A stretch of DNA of 64,000 bases from Batillaria attramentaria. Lineage: Eukaryota > Mollusca > Gastropoda > Batillariidae. Position 1 is the stretch's first letter. Each line of letters begins with the position of its first letter. The notes beneath the pieces were generated by a model. It saw only the letters and a program-made list of their open reading frames with translations. It ran no database searches and had not been told where the DNA came from. The stretch is taken from positions 1,222,001 through 1,286,000 of the forward strand of contig JACVVK020000143.1 in NCBI GenBank assembly GCA_018292915.2, in the 5' to 3' direction. Below are positions 52,244 to 63,780 of the stretch, one piece after another. The translations under genes and the position numbers were made by a program.

Positions 52244-52368
52244 ATGGCAGAAAGCCAGAAACCACCGAAAAATTTGGGCGTGCAGTGGTGTGCTGCGCCG
52301 AATTGCTATCAGAAGCGGACACCAGGAACGGGAAAACCTTTCTTCAGATTCCCCCTGGAAAAAAAGAG
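52244..52368 (+). CDS. THAP-type zinc finger, orphan first exon
   Basis: ATG, then MAESQKPPK and QWCAAPNCYQKR, then GTGKPFFRFPLEKK and donor AG|GTAGGT (phase 2). C-x4-C followed by FFRFPL is the N-terminal half of the THAP DNA-binding finger, and THAP exons commonly break right after this point. The second half (C-x2-H, AVPTF) is not found in the following 3 kb. It lies inside repeats that also carry decayed copies at 55684 and 59338, so it may belong to a THAP-bearing transposon rather than to a host gene. Confidence 0.5.
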
Positions 52369-52704
52369 GTAGGTATGCCTACGATATCGAAGTTGGAGCC
52401 AAGATCGGTATCGAAGTTGGAGCCGGCCATGATTATGTTTTCTCCCAAACCTAACACACAGCATCACACGTGAAACCCAAAATCGCCGCATCCACGACGT
52501 GTGACTGGCCGTATATTTAGTATAGAATCCGCATGCTTGTAAAAAGTCTCTGTTTGGTTGACCCAACCCTACACTAGCGGCCGCTGTAAAACATTTTAAC
52601 AAAATAAACAAGATGGCCACTGACCAGCCCAATTTGTTGTTTCCATTTAATCACCTGCTGTCGTCACGGTCGTTCTTTTGTAATGCCATGTATACGGGAG
52701 GACA

Positions 52705-52754
<50 letters not shown>

Positions 52755-53379
52755 CTCTCTCTCTCTCTCTCTCTCTCAATGGAAACAACTGACCGGGCTT
52801 GTCAGACCAATCTTGGTTTTGGAAGAGAGACGTCAAGTTGTTTTCTTTGAAATCTATGACGTTTTCCTCATTGGGATGACGCATAATACATTTGACGTAA
52901 TAACTTTGACTCGGATACAATTCTTGCAATGAAAGCAGCCCCATGAAAATTGAAGTGTTGCTGCTGCGCAGTGTAAAGATCGAATTTATACCGGCTCAAT
53001 GTGTTTAACAGACAAGTCTGCGCGGCGAACGTTTTTTCACTATGTGTTATGTCTGCTGCGCGCGCGCGCACAAAGACACACACAGACATACGCGCGCGCG
53101 CACGCACGCTCGCACGCACGCACGCACGCACGCACGCAGACTTGCGCGAGCCGCGTTTGTGCATGTGCTCCATTGAGACCTATGTGGTGTTCTCTCACTC
53201 TACTATGCTATTGAGTGAGAGTCAGTGGGAAAAACAAAGCTCACTACATCAATGAAACTCCCGCTTTCCCCGTCTACAAATAGAGAACTTCCGAAAAGTG
53301 ACGACACACCCCCACGTCAATCAAACATGACGTCGGCAAACTGACGCTGATACAGTTTTGCGTCAGTGCGCGTGTGCCT

Positions 53380-54418
53380 TTTCTGCGATGTTTGTGAGGC
53401 GTGTGGCTTGTGTAAAGGAAATGTGCTTCGAGTACAAATTTTCGAGTCAACTGACGACAACGGCTGCAGTGAATTTTTCTAATTTTTTTTGTATATATTT
53501 TATGGCACCCCAGGCTCATTATCTATGTATAGTAGGAGCGATTTTGAGATCTAAAGTGTGTTCACCAGCACTTTCATCAGGTACGGTTTACGCCAAATGT
53601 ACAAAAGCGACAACCTCCAAAATTCACTCAGTTGAGAGTCCGTATTCTTGCTATCTATGTCCCAAAAATGGAGTGGTTTAGGTAAATATTACGCCTTTAA
53701 ACGCCAGAAAGCCACTTTTTTTGAAAAGGGCGATAACTCGCAAATCATGTGTGCAATCGTACCTGGATCGGGCCTTCTATTCAACAATCTTGATTCATTT
53801 AGAAACCCCAAAATTGAAATCGATCGGTTCAGTATTTTCGGAGAAATAGGCATCTGAACTGGGTTCACATGCAATGTCAACTCAGGCTCGGTTTACATGA
53901 AAACTATAAGAGCGACCATTTTCTAGTAGTGACTCTGTTCAGAGTCCGTATTCAAGCTATCTACTGCCAAAAAATTGAGTGATTTAAATAAATATTACGC
54001 CTGTACACGAAAGACAACCAACTTGTCTCAAAAGGGCGATAACTCCCAAATCACTTAAGCAATCATCACACGCTTGAATCGTCTAATGTAACATTTTGAT
54101 AAATTTGGATACCCCAAACTTGAAGCCATTCGGTTAAGTATCTTCGAAGAAACGGGCCCGGACACAATTCACACACGCACACACGCACACACATCCGCAC
54201 AGACGGCACTCACTGAGGAGGAGAAGTGCGTTCGGAACATCATACGCGTCAGCATCGATGACGCAAGTTTTCTTACGTCATTGTCAGAGTTACACTTGCA
54301 AAATCGTCTCTGCGGGAGATCGGCAGTGACGTGCGTTTGTACCACAGATGCTTGCCTATGAACGTGGAAATTTTAGCCCGTCCTATTATGTTGTTTCCAT
54401 TACTATGGAAACAACATA
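53380..54418. repeat. ~1-kb direct repeat, copy 1
   Basis: Nearly collinear with 57040-58108 (copy 2). Contains two internal ~300-bp subrepeats, each with TAAATATTACGCCT, AAGGGCGATAACTC and a TTCGGTT..GTATTTTCG motif. Ends in a perfect hairpin, TTGTTTCCAT / ATGGAAACAA around 54388-54418. Confidence 0.8.
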
Positions 54419-54930
54419 ACAAGATGGCCACCAGCCCAATATGTTGTTTCCATTCAATGACCTGCTGTAGTCACAGTCGTAGTCGTTGTGTCATGTATGC
54501 AGCCCGCGCGCACACGCCGGAACGCAAGCTCTCTGACATCAAGCATGCTGACATAAAGAAAGTACTGAAAACCCTTATCGTGCCTCTATGCACTTGCAAA
54601 AACCCAAACACATGAGGTCGTGTGAGCTCGCCTAGCTGGTTGACGTCACAACTTGTTGGCGTATGCGAGGTTCTACATGGGTGAATGAATTCTTGTAATA
54701 AAGTCGTTCCCCTTTGACAGAGTTACTTCCCGCAGACCTGACTGACAGACGATTGCTTACTGGTATCGGAGAAGAGACCCTCTCTCTCTCTCTCTCGCCT
54801 TAGACGCGCGCTTGCGCGCGCACGCACGCACCCCCCCCCCCCTCCCCCTACACACACACACACACACACACACACATTATGCAAAGACCTTGGAATCAGA
54901 AAGACGCGTCACTCCTGCCCTCGTAAGAGT

Positions 54931-55600
54931 AGACTCCAGAGTGCAGTCCCTTTTCGGCGGGGCGTGAAAATGTGACTGCTTACACCCAGCGCCATTTTTA
55001 AAAATGGCGAATTTTTTTTTAGAAAAGCAGAGACTTGTGTGTCATATTATTCGATTTGAAACGAAGTCTTGAATATCCGACAACTTTTCGTTTGGGCAAA
55101 ATCTTTGCCAGCGGACAATTATTGTTGCGCTTTGATGGCACTGTTTACGTGGTAGACTGATCCAACAGGATGTGAGTAAACGGCAAGGGGGTTGCACTCT
55201 GACAGGCAAGGGTGTTGCACTCTACAGGCAAGTATTATTGCACGGTGCAGACGATCACGTACCTGCCTTGTGGTGGAATAAGAGACGATTACAAAAGCAT
55301 ACACACCCGTGCTCTAGGACTGAATGTAATAATAGATCTGTCCATTCAGACAGAGACAGGTTATGTATGTCTCTGATTCAGAAACACGCCTACTTTCACT
55401 CTGAAGACAGCCTGCTAATCACTTGCGCCACTGAGGATCCCTCTGGGTTCAAAGCTGGTCAAGGATGACATAGTGCGCGACCTTGTGTTTGAGAGCACCG
55501 AGACAATTTAGGCCCGTCACGGTAGCGCAGTGAGCGCCATTTCCCCACTGTGCACAGAGGTACTTTCCACTGAAAGACTCTGTGCTCCAGAGAGTGTCGT
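54931..55600 (+). mobile_element. A-B repeat copy
   Basis: Uninterrupted copy of the A (54931-55204) and B (55205-55600) segments found around the LTR element at 9.8-15.1 kb. It contains the recognisable GGGGTTGCACTCTGACAGG junction. It continues directly into the inverted-repeat region starting near 55600. Confidence 0.75.
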
Positions 55601-55996
55601 AAGAGAGACATATAGCGGGACAACGCGAAGAGTTGTCTGCCCGCATTAGCGCGCATCCTAGATCTGGCCCCTATAGTGACAGCATGGCGGAAAGTGGAAA
55701 GCGATCACAAAAGCATGCAATTGTGTTCTGCGCCGAATTGTTCAAATAACAGACAAATATAAACGGGGAAATACTTCTTTTGGTATTCCTGTTGAAAAAC
55801 AAACATTTTTTTTTCGCTTTCTTGTCCAAAAAAAAAAAAAAAAAAAAAAAGACCTCAAGTGGTACGTGTGCATGCAGTGTAAACTAACAGTAAACACACG
55901 CGGCTGACGCAGATACAGCGTAATTTTTTTCCCTGACAACTTTACAAATCACGGTGACTTAAATTGTGCTAGCGTCTACCTGCATCTAAATTCAGA

Positions 55997-56028
<32 letters not shown>

Positions 56029-56420
56029 AACAAAATCATCCGGCTGAACTTCGTTCTAACCATTGTAAAACCATATCACAACATAGAATCTGCTGGATCG
56101 TCGGTCGCAGATATGATTAATGCTGAGTTAGCAGGAAGTATTCAGCGGATGCGTCCATCTTTGGATCTCTCGCACATTCGATCTTTCTGTGTTCCGTACT
56201 AGTTTTACTTGAACACATCGAACGAAATGCACTGCGTAGCCTACGTACAGCAGTGAAAGCCAAACTAGATCTTTCTTTCGTCCTCCGGAACTTTGAGAGT
56301 ACTTATGTTTTCCATAGGCCTAAAACACATGCGAAATATATGGGGGGAGACCACCTGGCAGTCGCTGACATCTTCGTTTTTGTTTATTTTCTTAAAATGT
56401 TTTACGGCGGCTAGTGTAGG
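55596..56420 (+). repeat. Left arm of a large inverted repeat
   Basis: Pairs in inverse orientation with about 58108-59430. Matching landmarks include GACAACGCGAAGAGTTGTCTG, poly-A, ACATAGAATCTGCTGGATCG, CACTGCGTAGCCTACGTAC and GTCGCTGACATCTTCG. The arms are interrupted by different microsatellites. Confidence 0.75.
55684..55800 (+). pseudogene. Decayed THAP exon copy, left arm
   Basis: Aligns with the THAP exon at 52244: MAESGKRS, then after a frameshift CSAPNCSNNR, a stop, TGKYFF, another stop. Several lesions; not coding. Confidence 0.5.
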
Positions 56421-56601
56421 GTTGGGTCAAACAACTGCGTAGATCTGCGGGATGCGCGCTAATGCGCGCAGACAACTCTTACGCGTTGTCCCTCAAAGGG
56501 AGGTAAGTGAACTATCTTTATGTTTCCAAGATCTTTGCATTATGCTTCTGAGTGTGAGTCAGTGGCAAAAACGAAACCCACTGAAATTCCCGCTTTCCAC
56601 A

Positions 56602-56921
56602 TGTCAAGTTGTAGAGACTCTTGCGAAAAGATACTGCATTTCGATGCAAAATAATTTCTAGACCATCCCAGAACATGCTGGTGCAGTAACGTCAGTAGAT
56701 TACGTCACCTTGGAGAGATTTCGAGCCTTCCAGTAAGTTGAGGAATGTTCTAGATCTGACGTAAGCAGCCCCCCTGCACAGCGTTCTGGATTCTTCTTCT
56801 TTCATGAATTTGTTCTCCGCGCATATTCTGTTCATAAAGTATTGGAGTTGTAGTCTGTTGTATCCCGTATCATCTCTGCGAGTGCACGATGATGGCGACA
56901 TAGCATAAGTAAAATACAACA
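56602..56921. mobile_element. Solo LTR, 320 bp
   Basis: Begins TGTCAAGTTG and ends ATACAACA. It is inserted into one of two otherwise collinear repeat copies (compare 53220-53300) and flanked by CCAC (56597-56600 and 56922-56925). An AATAAA-like hexamer and a related copy at 28316-28624 (with TATATAAGC) support LTR identity. Confidence 0.65.
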
Positions 56922-57039
56922 CCACGTCTCCAAACAGAGGAATTCCGAAAGAAAGTGGCGAGACACCCCCAAGAAAAAACAGCATCACGTCAATCAAACA
57001 TGACGCACTTACTTTACGTCAGTGCGCGTGCGTCTCTTC

Positions 57040-57819
57040 TTCGATGTTTGTGAGGCGTGTGGCTTGCAGAGGAAATGTGCTGTGAGTACAAATTTTCGAG
57101 TCAACTGACGATAACGGCTGCAGTGAATTTTTCTAATTTTTTTGTATATTTTTTATGGCACCCCAGGCTCATTATCTATGTATAGTAGGAGCGATTTTGA
57201 GATCTAAAGTGTGTTCACCAGCACTTTCATCAGGTACGGCTTACGCCAAAAGTATAAAAGCGACAACCTCCAAACTTCACTTAGTTGAGATTCCGTATTC
57301 ATGCTATCTATGTCCAAAAAATGGAGTGGTTTAGGTAAATATTACGCCTTTAAACGCCAGAAAGCCACTTATTCTGAAAAGGGCGATAACTCGCAAATCA
57401 TGTGTGCAATCGTACCTGGATCGGGCCTTCTATTCAACAATCTTGATTCATTTAGAAACCCCAAATTTGAAATCGATCGGTTCAGTATTTTCGGAGAAAT
57501 AGGCATCTGAACTGGGTTCACATGCAATGTCAACTCAGGCTCGGTTTACATGAAAACTATAAGAGCGACCATTTTCTAGTAGTGAGTCAATTCAGAGTCC
57601 GTATTCAAGCTATCTACTGCCAAAAAATTGAGTGATTTAAATAAATATTACGCCTGTACACGAAAGACAACCAACTTGTCTCAAAAGGGCGATAACTCCC
57701 AAATCACTTAAGCAATCATCACACGCTTGAATCGTCTAATGTAACATTTTGATAAATTTGGATACCCCAAATTTGAAGCCATTCGGTTGAGTATTTTCGA
57801 AGAAACGGGCCCGGACACA

Positions 57820-57883
<64 letters not shown>

Positions 57884-58108
57884 CCATACAGACGGCACTC
57901 AGTGAGGAGAAGAAGCGCGTTCGGAACAGCATACATGCCAGCATCGATGACGCACGTTTTCTTACGTCATTGTCAGAGTTACACTTGCAAAATCGTCTCT
58001 GCGGGAGATCGGCAGTGACGTGCGTTTGTACCACAGATGCTTGCCTATGAACGTGGAAATTTTAGCCCGTCCTATTATGTTGTTTCCATTACTATGGAAA
58101 CAACATAA
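57040..58108. repeat. ~1-kb direct repeat, copy 2
   Basis: Copy of 53380-54418. The CA region is expanded to a 60-bp (CA)n at 57824-57882. Ends with the same hairpin at 58077-58107. Confidence 0.8.
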
Positions 58109-58462
58109 CAAAAACGAAGATGTCAGCGACTGACAGGTGGTCTCCCCCATACATTTCGCATGTGTGTTAGGCCTATCGAAAACAAAGTATTTTCAAAGTT
58201 CCGGAGAACGAACGAAAGATCTAGTTTGGCTTTCACTGCTGTACGTAGGCTACGTAGTGCATTTCGTTCCATGTGTTCAAGTAAAACTAGTACGGAACAC
58301 AGAAAGATCGAATAGCTGTGCGAGAGATCCAAAGATGGACGCATCCGCTGAATACTTCTTGCTCACTCAGCAATAATCATATCTGCGACCGACGATCCAG
58401 CAGAATCTATGTTGTGATATGGTTTTACAATGGTTAGAATGAAGTACAGCCGGATGATTTTG

Positions 58463-58519
<57 letters not shown>

Positions 58520-58908
58520 GAGCTGTGTGTTGGGAGGTTAGAATGAAGTTGAGCCAGATAATTTTGTTCTGTGTGTGTGTGTGTGTGCGTGTGCGTGCGT
58601 GCGTGCGTGTGTGTGTGTGTGCGTGTGTGTGCGTGTGTGGATCAGTGCAACTTGCCGCTAGCATAGTTCAAGTCAACGTTATTTGTAAAGTTAAAAAAAA
58701 AAACACCACCGCCAACAAAACAACAAAAACAACACCAAAACCTGATGTCTGCGCCTGCCAAGTGTGTTTACTGCTGTTTGTTTACACTGCATGCAAACCT
58801 CTTGATTTTTAAAAGAAAAGAGTTCTTTACATACCTACAGATTTCCCCCCAACAGTATGTGAACTGGAAAAAGTGCCGATGAACGTACCTGCCGCCGTAT
58901 GAGTGACA

Positions 58909-59006
<98 letters not shown>

Positions 59007-59430
59007 TGAATTTAGATGCAGCTAGCCGCTAGCACAGTTTAAGTCACCGTGATTTGTAAAGTTGTCCGAAAAAAAAAACAACAACAAAAAAAAACCACTG
59101 TATCTGCGTCAGCCGCGTGTGTTTACACTGTTTACTGTTTGTTTACACTGCATTCACACGTACCACTTGAGGTCTTTTTTTTTTTTTTTTTTTACAAGCA
59201 AGCGAAAAAAAAAAGTTTTTTTCAACAGGAATACCAAAAGAAGTGTTTCCCCGTTTATATTTGTCTGTTATTTGAACAGTTCGGCGCAGAACACAATTGC
59301 AAGCCCGGCTTTTGTGATCACTTTCCACTTTCCGCCATGCCTTCACTATAGGGGCCAGATCTAGGATGCGCGCTAATGCGGGCAGACAACTCTTCGCGTT
59401 GTCCCGCTATATGTCTCTGTTACGAGGGCA
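58108..59430 (-). repeat. Right arm of a large inverted repeat
   Basis: Inverse partner of 55596-56420, expanded by (GT)n tracts at 58466-58518, 58571-58638 and 58914-59005. A region repeating AGAATGAAGT(A/T)GAGCC..ATGATTTTGTTCTGTG is itself tandemly duplicated (58434-58480 and 58540-58575). The outer flank (to 59464) repeats 54882-54925 inverted. Confidence 0.72.
59220..59338 (-). pseudogene. Decayed THAP exon copy, right arm
   Basis: Inverted partner of 55684-55800 with the same frameshift and stops (shared lesions), showing the arms were duplicated after the decay. Confidence 0.5.
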
Positions 59431-59464
59431 GGAGTGACGCGTCTTTCTGATTCCAAGGTCTTTG

Positions 59465-59677
59465 GTGAAAGTGTGTAGCTGTGCAGCATTGAAAAGTAGA
59501 TCTATGAATTACTATGAAGTAAACTGCTTTGAATTCATACTCAGTGTTATATGCTGCATTTCTCATTCTTGCCTGTCGCACCCTTGTATGAAATTAATAA
59601 TATTCCTATAGGTTGGGTTCTTTTGACAGCTGTTGCAACGGTAAAAACTGGCGGACGGGCATGCGTGAACTGCGCGC

Positions 59678-59752
<75 letters not shown>

Positions 59753-59917
59753 GCCTGCTGTTTTCATTGCGCCAATCAGTTGCCAGTGCTCATCTTTCTT
59801 TGAGGTGCCCAAGTGCAAGTAGATGTAATTTCTCAATAATTATTGAACAAACTGTGTGCGGAAATGTCTGCCATCAGTGTTGCTAATTTTGATGATTCTG
59901 CTCTGGCAGTTTTGATG

Positions 59918-59996
<79 letters not shown>

Positions 59997-60176
59997 AACC
60001 AAAACAGCGACTTGTATGCACAGTTTACTGTCAATCGGCTGAAGACAAACATACATTGATTGACAAAGCCAATCACATTAACATCTCATCAGAGCGGTAG
60101 ACGAAATCCGCATTCGTGAAACATCGTCAGGTCATGGAAAGCATCAAGTCAAGTATTGAATTAAACACTGGAGAGT
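59465..60176. other. Region downstream of the second sulfatase gene
   Basis: Two (GT)n/(CA)n blocks (59680-59750, 59921-59992) and unique AT-balanced sequence. No exon found. Confidence 0.6.
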
Positions 60177-60182
60177 TTTATT
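60177..60182 (-). terminator. Candidate polyadenylation signal
   Basis: AATAAA on the minus strand about 48 nt after the TAG of the second sulfatase gene. Good spacing for a short 3' UTR. Position and sequence are the only evidence. Confidence 0.5.
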
Positions 60183-60230
60183 TGTCAAATGTATGTTTAG
60201 CTGAACTTGGATGGACGTCAGTGGCATCAG

Positions 60231-60428
60231 CTAGTTCTGGCCCTGGTTGTGGTAGTCTTGCAGAGCGACGAACCAGTTTTCCCGAAGCTTCTGAGCCAAC
60301 TCAGCCACCACCCCGCTGTAGTTGGGGTTGTCCACTTGGTTAAAGTGCTCCTCAACATCCACGTCACTTCCATTCTCGTCGACATCATGGATATACAGCT
60401 CTCTGGTGTTTATCGTGTTCCAGTCGGC
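60231..60428 (-). CDS. Terminal coding exon, iduronate-2-sulfatase-like gene
   Basis: 65 codons plus TAG. Starts ADWNTINTRELYIHDVDENG, followed by DNPNYSGVVAELAQKLREN. Acceptor TTTACAG, phase 0. The ELY...D..NP.Y..L...L pattern is the family's final helix region. Confidence 0.87.
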   Translation of the reverse strand, partial: ADWNTINTRELYIHDVDENGSDVDVEEHFNQVDNPNYSGVVAELAQKLRENWFVALQDYHNQGQN

Positions 60429-62610
60429 CTGTAAACATTTCGCAATACAGACATGTGACTTAATTATGCAGACAGAGGTCAGGGTCACCTCTGTGGCGTC
60501 AAGTAATGGGTACAAAACAGACTTTAACAAAAACCATTGCTCGAACTCGGCGTCTCTTCAGTCAGTTCCTGTGACGTCACGTTTTCACAGTGTTTGAACA
60601 GATCATGGCTCAACAGACCTCATTCTCTTCTGTTGGCGACAGTGCTGCAATACCCGGCACTTGACAGGTTAACGTGACTACACAATGACGTCATACTTAG
60701 GTCGTCCGGCGCTATTGTACAAATGACGTAATCTTACTGACGTACTATTTGTGGCGACTCCTCTTTAATGGAAGGGAACCGACGCCTGAAAAGTATGCAG
60801 ACCTTTAGAGGATAACACGTTTAGTATTGCAGTCGCCAGCGTTTCTCGGCGATAAGCTTTAATGAAGACGCTTTCTTATGGCTATCGAAGAGAAAAAGGT
60901 CTAGTAACCTTAAATCATTTCATTAGGTTTTTTCCCCCGTTTCCTTTGGGCATAAGTGAAATTTTCAGTGAAAAAAGCGGTCTGTGGAAAGTATCGAAAA
61001 TAGCCGAAAATATACCTTCCTTAAGCCTCAAGTGAAAATGACGTCACAGGTAATCGAGATAATTGACGTGTACTCTTATAACCTTCACGCGAAAGCAAGA
61101 AACAGTGATGTCAAAGTATACTGATTTGTAAGTGTTACATTCTTTGAGAAGGACTTGTAAGATTTACAGAAAGCAGGGAAAATGTCGATTTTGGCTTGTT
61201 TCACTTACGCCGAGACGATACGGAAAGAGTGAGAACCGCGTCTGAAATATATTACAGTACTCCTCGCTTAAGGTGACCCCCCACGGGACCAAAAAAATTT
61301 TTGATCTTATCCGAGGGGCACGCTAAACAGTCCTCTGATAAGATCAACTACCAGTAAAAAAATTGATCTTATCCGAGGAGCTCAATATTTGGCGATTATG
61401 TCATTTTTTTCACATTTTAGAGCGAAAGACTTTCCGCCAAAATATGCAATTCTACACACACACACACGCGCGCGCACAAACGAACGCAAATGTATATACC
61501 CCCCTCCCCTTTTTATTTTATTTCCGAACCCTGTGGATCGCCCCCCCCCCCCCCCCCCCCCCAGATGTCAAGCCCCCTCCAAACATCTTGCCCCTGTTAC
61601 ATGGTTGAGGGATGGTTGCACTGATGTTTGTGAACTGCAAAAGTACTTCAACTTGCCTTCCGACTAAGCCAAGAAGTTAACCAGGTCTCTCGCTCTCTCC
61701 CCCTCCCTCCCTCTCTAACAACATAAGTATCACCACCACCACCATCATATCGCCACATTGCTCCCTGCATTGCAGCTCTTATCTCTTTCACAAAGATTGT
61801 ACCAATTTCTAGATCTAAAAGGACCCTGAACAAAATAAGAAATCTTTTGTAAGTATACTCATCTGCGGTAAACTATCTTTATCGTCAGTTCATCAAAAAC
61901 AAGCCCCCCCCCCCCCCCTTTCCAGTTTCCATTTTCAGTCTTTGGGTATCATCTCATGGAATAAAAATGACATTAAAAAATCGTCTGTTTCGTCTTCACC
62001 TCGCAGTGCAAATCCGGGTGTTGTTTCCAAGGGAAGCCACTCTCATCACATGGATTTCATCTTAAGCGGTAGTCTTCTCCATTTGGGAACCAAAACGGGG
62101 GTGACGTAATCCGAGGTTTTCCCTTATCCGAGGTGACGCTAAGCGAGGAATTCTAAATGGTACAAAGAAGGCTTTTGGCCGGGACCAGCAACCTGATTGA
62201 TCTTATCAGAGGTGTGACCTTAAACGGTAGTGACGTTAAGCGAGGAGTACTGTACGTCACTAGGGCAGGATCCATTTTATCGAAAGTGGCTCTACAATAA
62301 GTTCTCGGCTACGAAAATCGTTGGCGACTAAATTACCAAATGCACTATACGGTATGTGTTTCGAGATCTGAAGCCAATAGACAATTGAGACAAATTTGTT
62401 ATGAAGAATTTTAAAGACGATGATGGATACGCATCTGTTTGGACTAAAACATTGTTTCAAACACGCTATTCTATTGTACTAACAAGCTATTTTTTGTGGC
62501 TTTAACAAATTTTATTCCAGTTGTGTATTTATAACAAAATATATACTGTGGGCTGTAAGTATTTTGTTCTCGGAATATAGGTATTGTAAAGAATGAGCAA
62601 CTGGACAGAC

Positions 62611-62652
<42 letters not shown>

Positions 62653-63529
62653 AGAAAAAAAAGGGGCAAATTAAAAAAGCAACGTTTCTTTTCTTTTCTT
62701 TTCTTTTTTGCTGCCCCAACTCTTTATTGCCAGCTCCAGTGGGTTTCCTCCCAGGTCATGGGTGGAATCCACGGAGGGCTCGCACCTGTGAAGTGGGTGA
62801 ATCTCGGCTGTGTGGCAACAGCCTCCCCATTGGGCCCATAGCACACCCGCTCTGGGTAGGAGCCGACCTAGGTAGGAAAAAATCCCGCTTGCCTCGGCTG
62901 GGATTCGAACCCGGGTCTCCCGGTCCATTGTCCGAAGTGCTAACCACTACACTACGGGGGCCGGTAAAAAAAAAAGAAGGGGGAAAAAAAAAAAAGAAGC
63001 AACGTTTCTTGGGCGTGGGAATGAGTTGCTCCAAGTGCGACCAATCAGCTGATGGTATCACAATCAAGCCCACCCAGCTTGAATAGTGCTACTGTACAGG
63101 TCGTCACAAGGATCCTGGCATAGCTACACTCTGTCGTAGGCTTTTAACGGAAACATATATAATGTGTATTTAAAACAATCACGAAGGCAGAGTTTTACAA
63201 TGCCTCCTCCCTAAATACTTTCCTCAATCTAAACAGTACATCTACAGTCGTGTCAGAAGGCTCTATCTGTCCCTCAAAGCTGGTCACCTGATGCGGATAC
63301 ATTGCCAAAGAGCGATACTTCTCTCACAAGCTATTTCAGTGCCCAATTAGGTTGAACAAGAGTCGTGAAACTTGCCGTGAATGAAGTGAAGTTGTAGGCG
63401 ACCCACTCGGTATATCGGTACTGACGGGTCCGCATGGTGTAGCCCATCCAAGCATAAGCAGACCAGTTCCGGGGATACTGACTGAACGCCACGTCCTTCC
63501 ACGCCACGCTACCGCCCTCAGTCGCCTCC
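60231..63529 (-). CDS. 3' end of a second iduronate-2-sulfatase-like gene (last two coding exons)
   Basis: Two exons join in phase 0 to give the C-terminal end of an iduronate-2-sulfatase-like domain: AFSQYPRNW, MGYTMRTRQYRYTEWVAYN, ADWNTINTRELY, ending in a TAG at 60231. These correspond to the SQYPR, MGYSIRT..YRYT.WV and ELY segments near the end of the family. The 5' part lies beyond the right edge. The gene is on the same strand as the composite gene and ends 28 kb upstream of its ATG, so it may be a tandem paralogue; whether it also carries an arylsulfatase/EGF/module N-terminus cannot be seen here. The two exons are separated by a GC-AG intron. Confidence 0.87.
61255..62252. mobile_element. 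Tigger/pogo-like MITE, TA target duplication
   Basis: Termini are CAGTACTCCTCGCTTAAGGT and the inverse of CAGTACTCCTCGCTTAACGT, each next to TA (61253-61254, 62253-62254). CAGT...CTCCTCG..TTA termini and a TA duplication fit the pogo/Tigger branch of Tc1/mariner. The interior repeats CTTATCCGAGG several times and has no transposase; poly-C at 61541-61562. Confidence 0.72.
62706..62965 (-). mobile_element. Family-2 SINE with internal deletion
   Basis: Same head and tail as 18968-19467 but lacks about 240 bp of the body (junction near 62783). Flanked by A-rich tracts on both sides. Confidence 0.75.
63376..63529 (-). CDS. Penultimate exon, iduronate-2-sulfatase-like gene
   Basis: 51 codons after one completing base: EATEGGSVAWKDVAFSQYPR, MGYTMRTRQYRYTEWVAYN. 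Acceptor ATGACAG, phase 2 in. The only in-phase donor at the family boundary is ACG|GCAAGT, a GC donor. Confidence 0.88.
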
Positions 63530-63692
63530 CTGTCATGTTAAAAACAAACCATTTCTCACAGTTACAGTCATGAACGTTTCCTTGGCAACTCGAATTCCCA
63601 GCTTACTACTACTACCACTACCACTACTACTACTACCACTAGTTTTTATACAGCGCTGCTCCCGAACCATCAAGGACTCGCTGCGCTTAAAG

Positions 63693-63693
<1 letters not shown>

Positions 63694-63772
<79 letters not shown>

Positions 63773-63780
63773 CACACACA
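63694..63780. repeat. (CA)n microsatellite
   Basis: 87 bp. Others on the right side: 41178-41224, 45184-45222, 46680-46732 (GT then GA), 52708-52777 (CA then CT), 57824-57882, 58466-58518, 58914-59005, 59680-59750, 59921-59992. Bases 63530-63690 and 63781-64000 hold no exon I can support. Confidence 0.97.
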
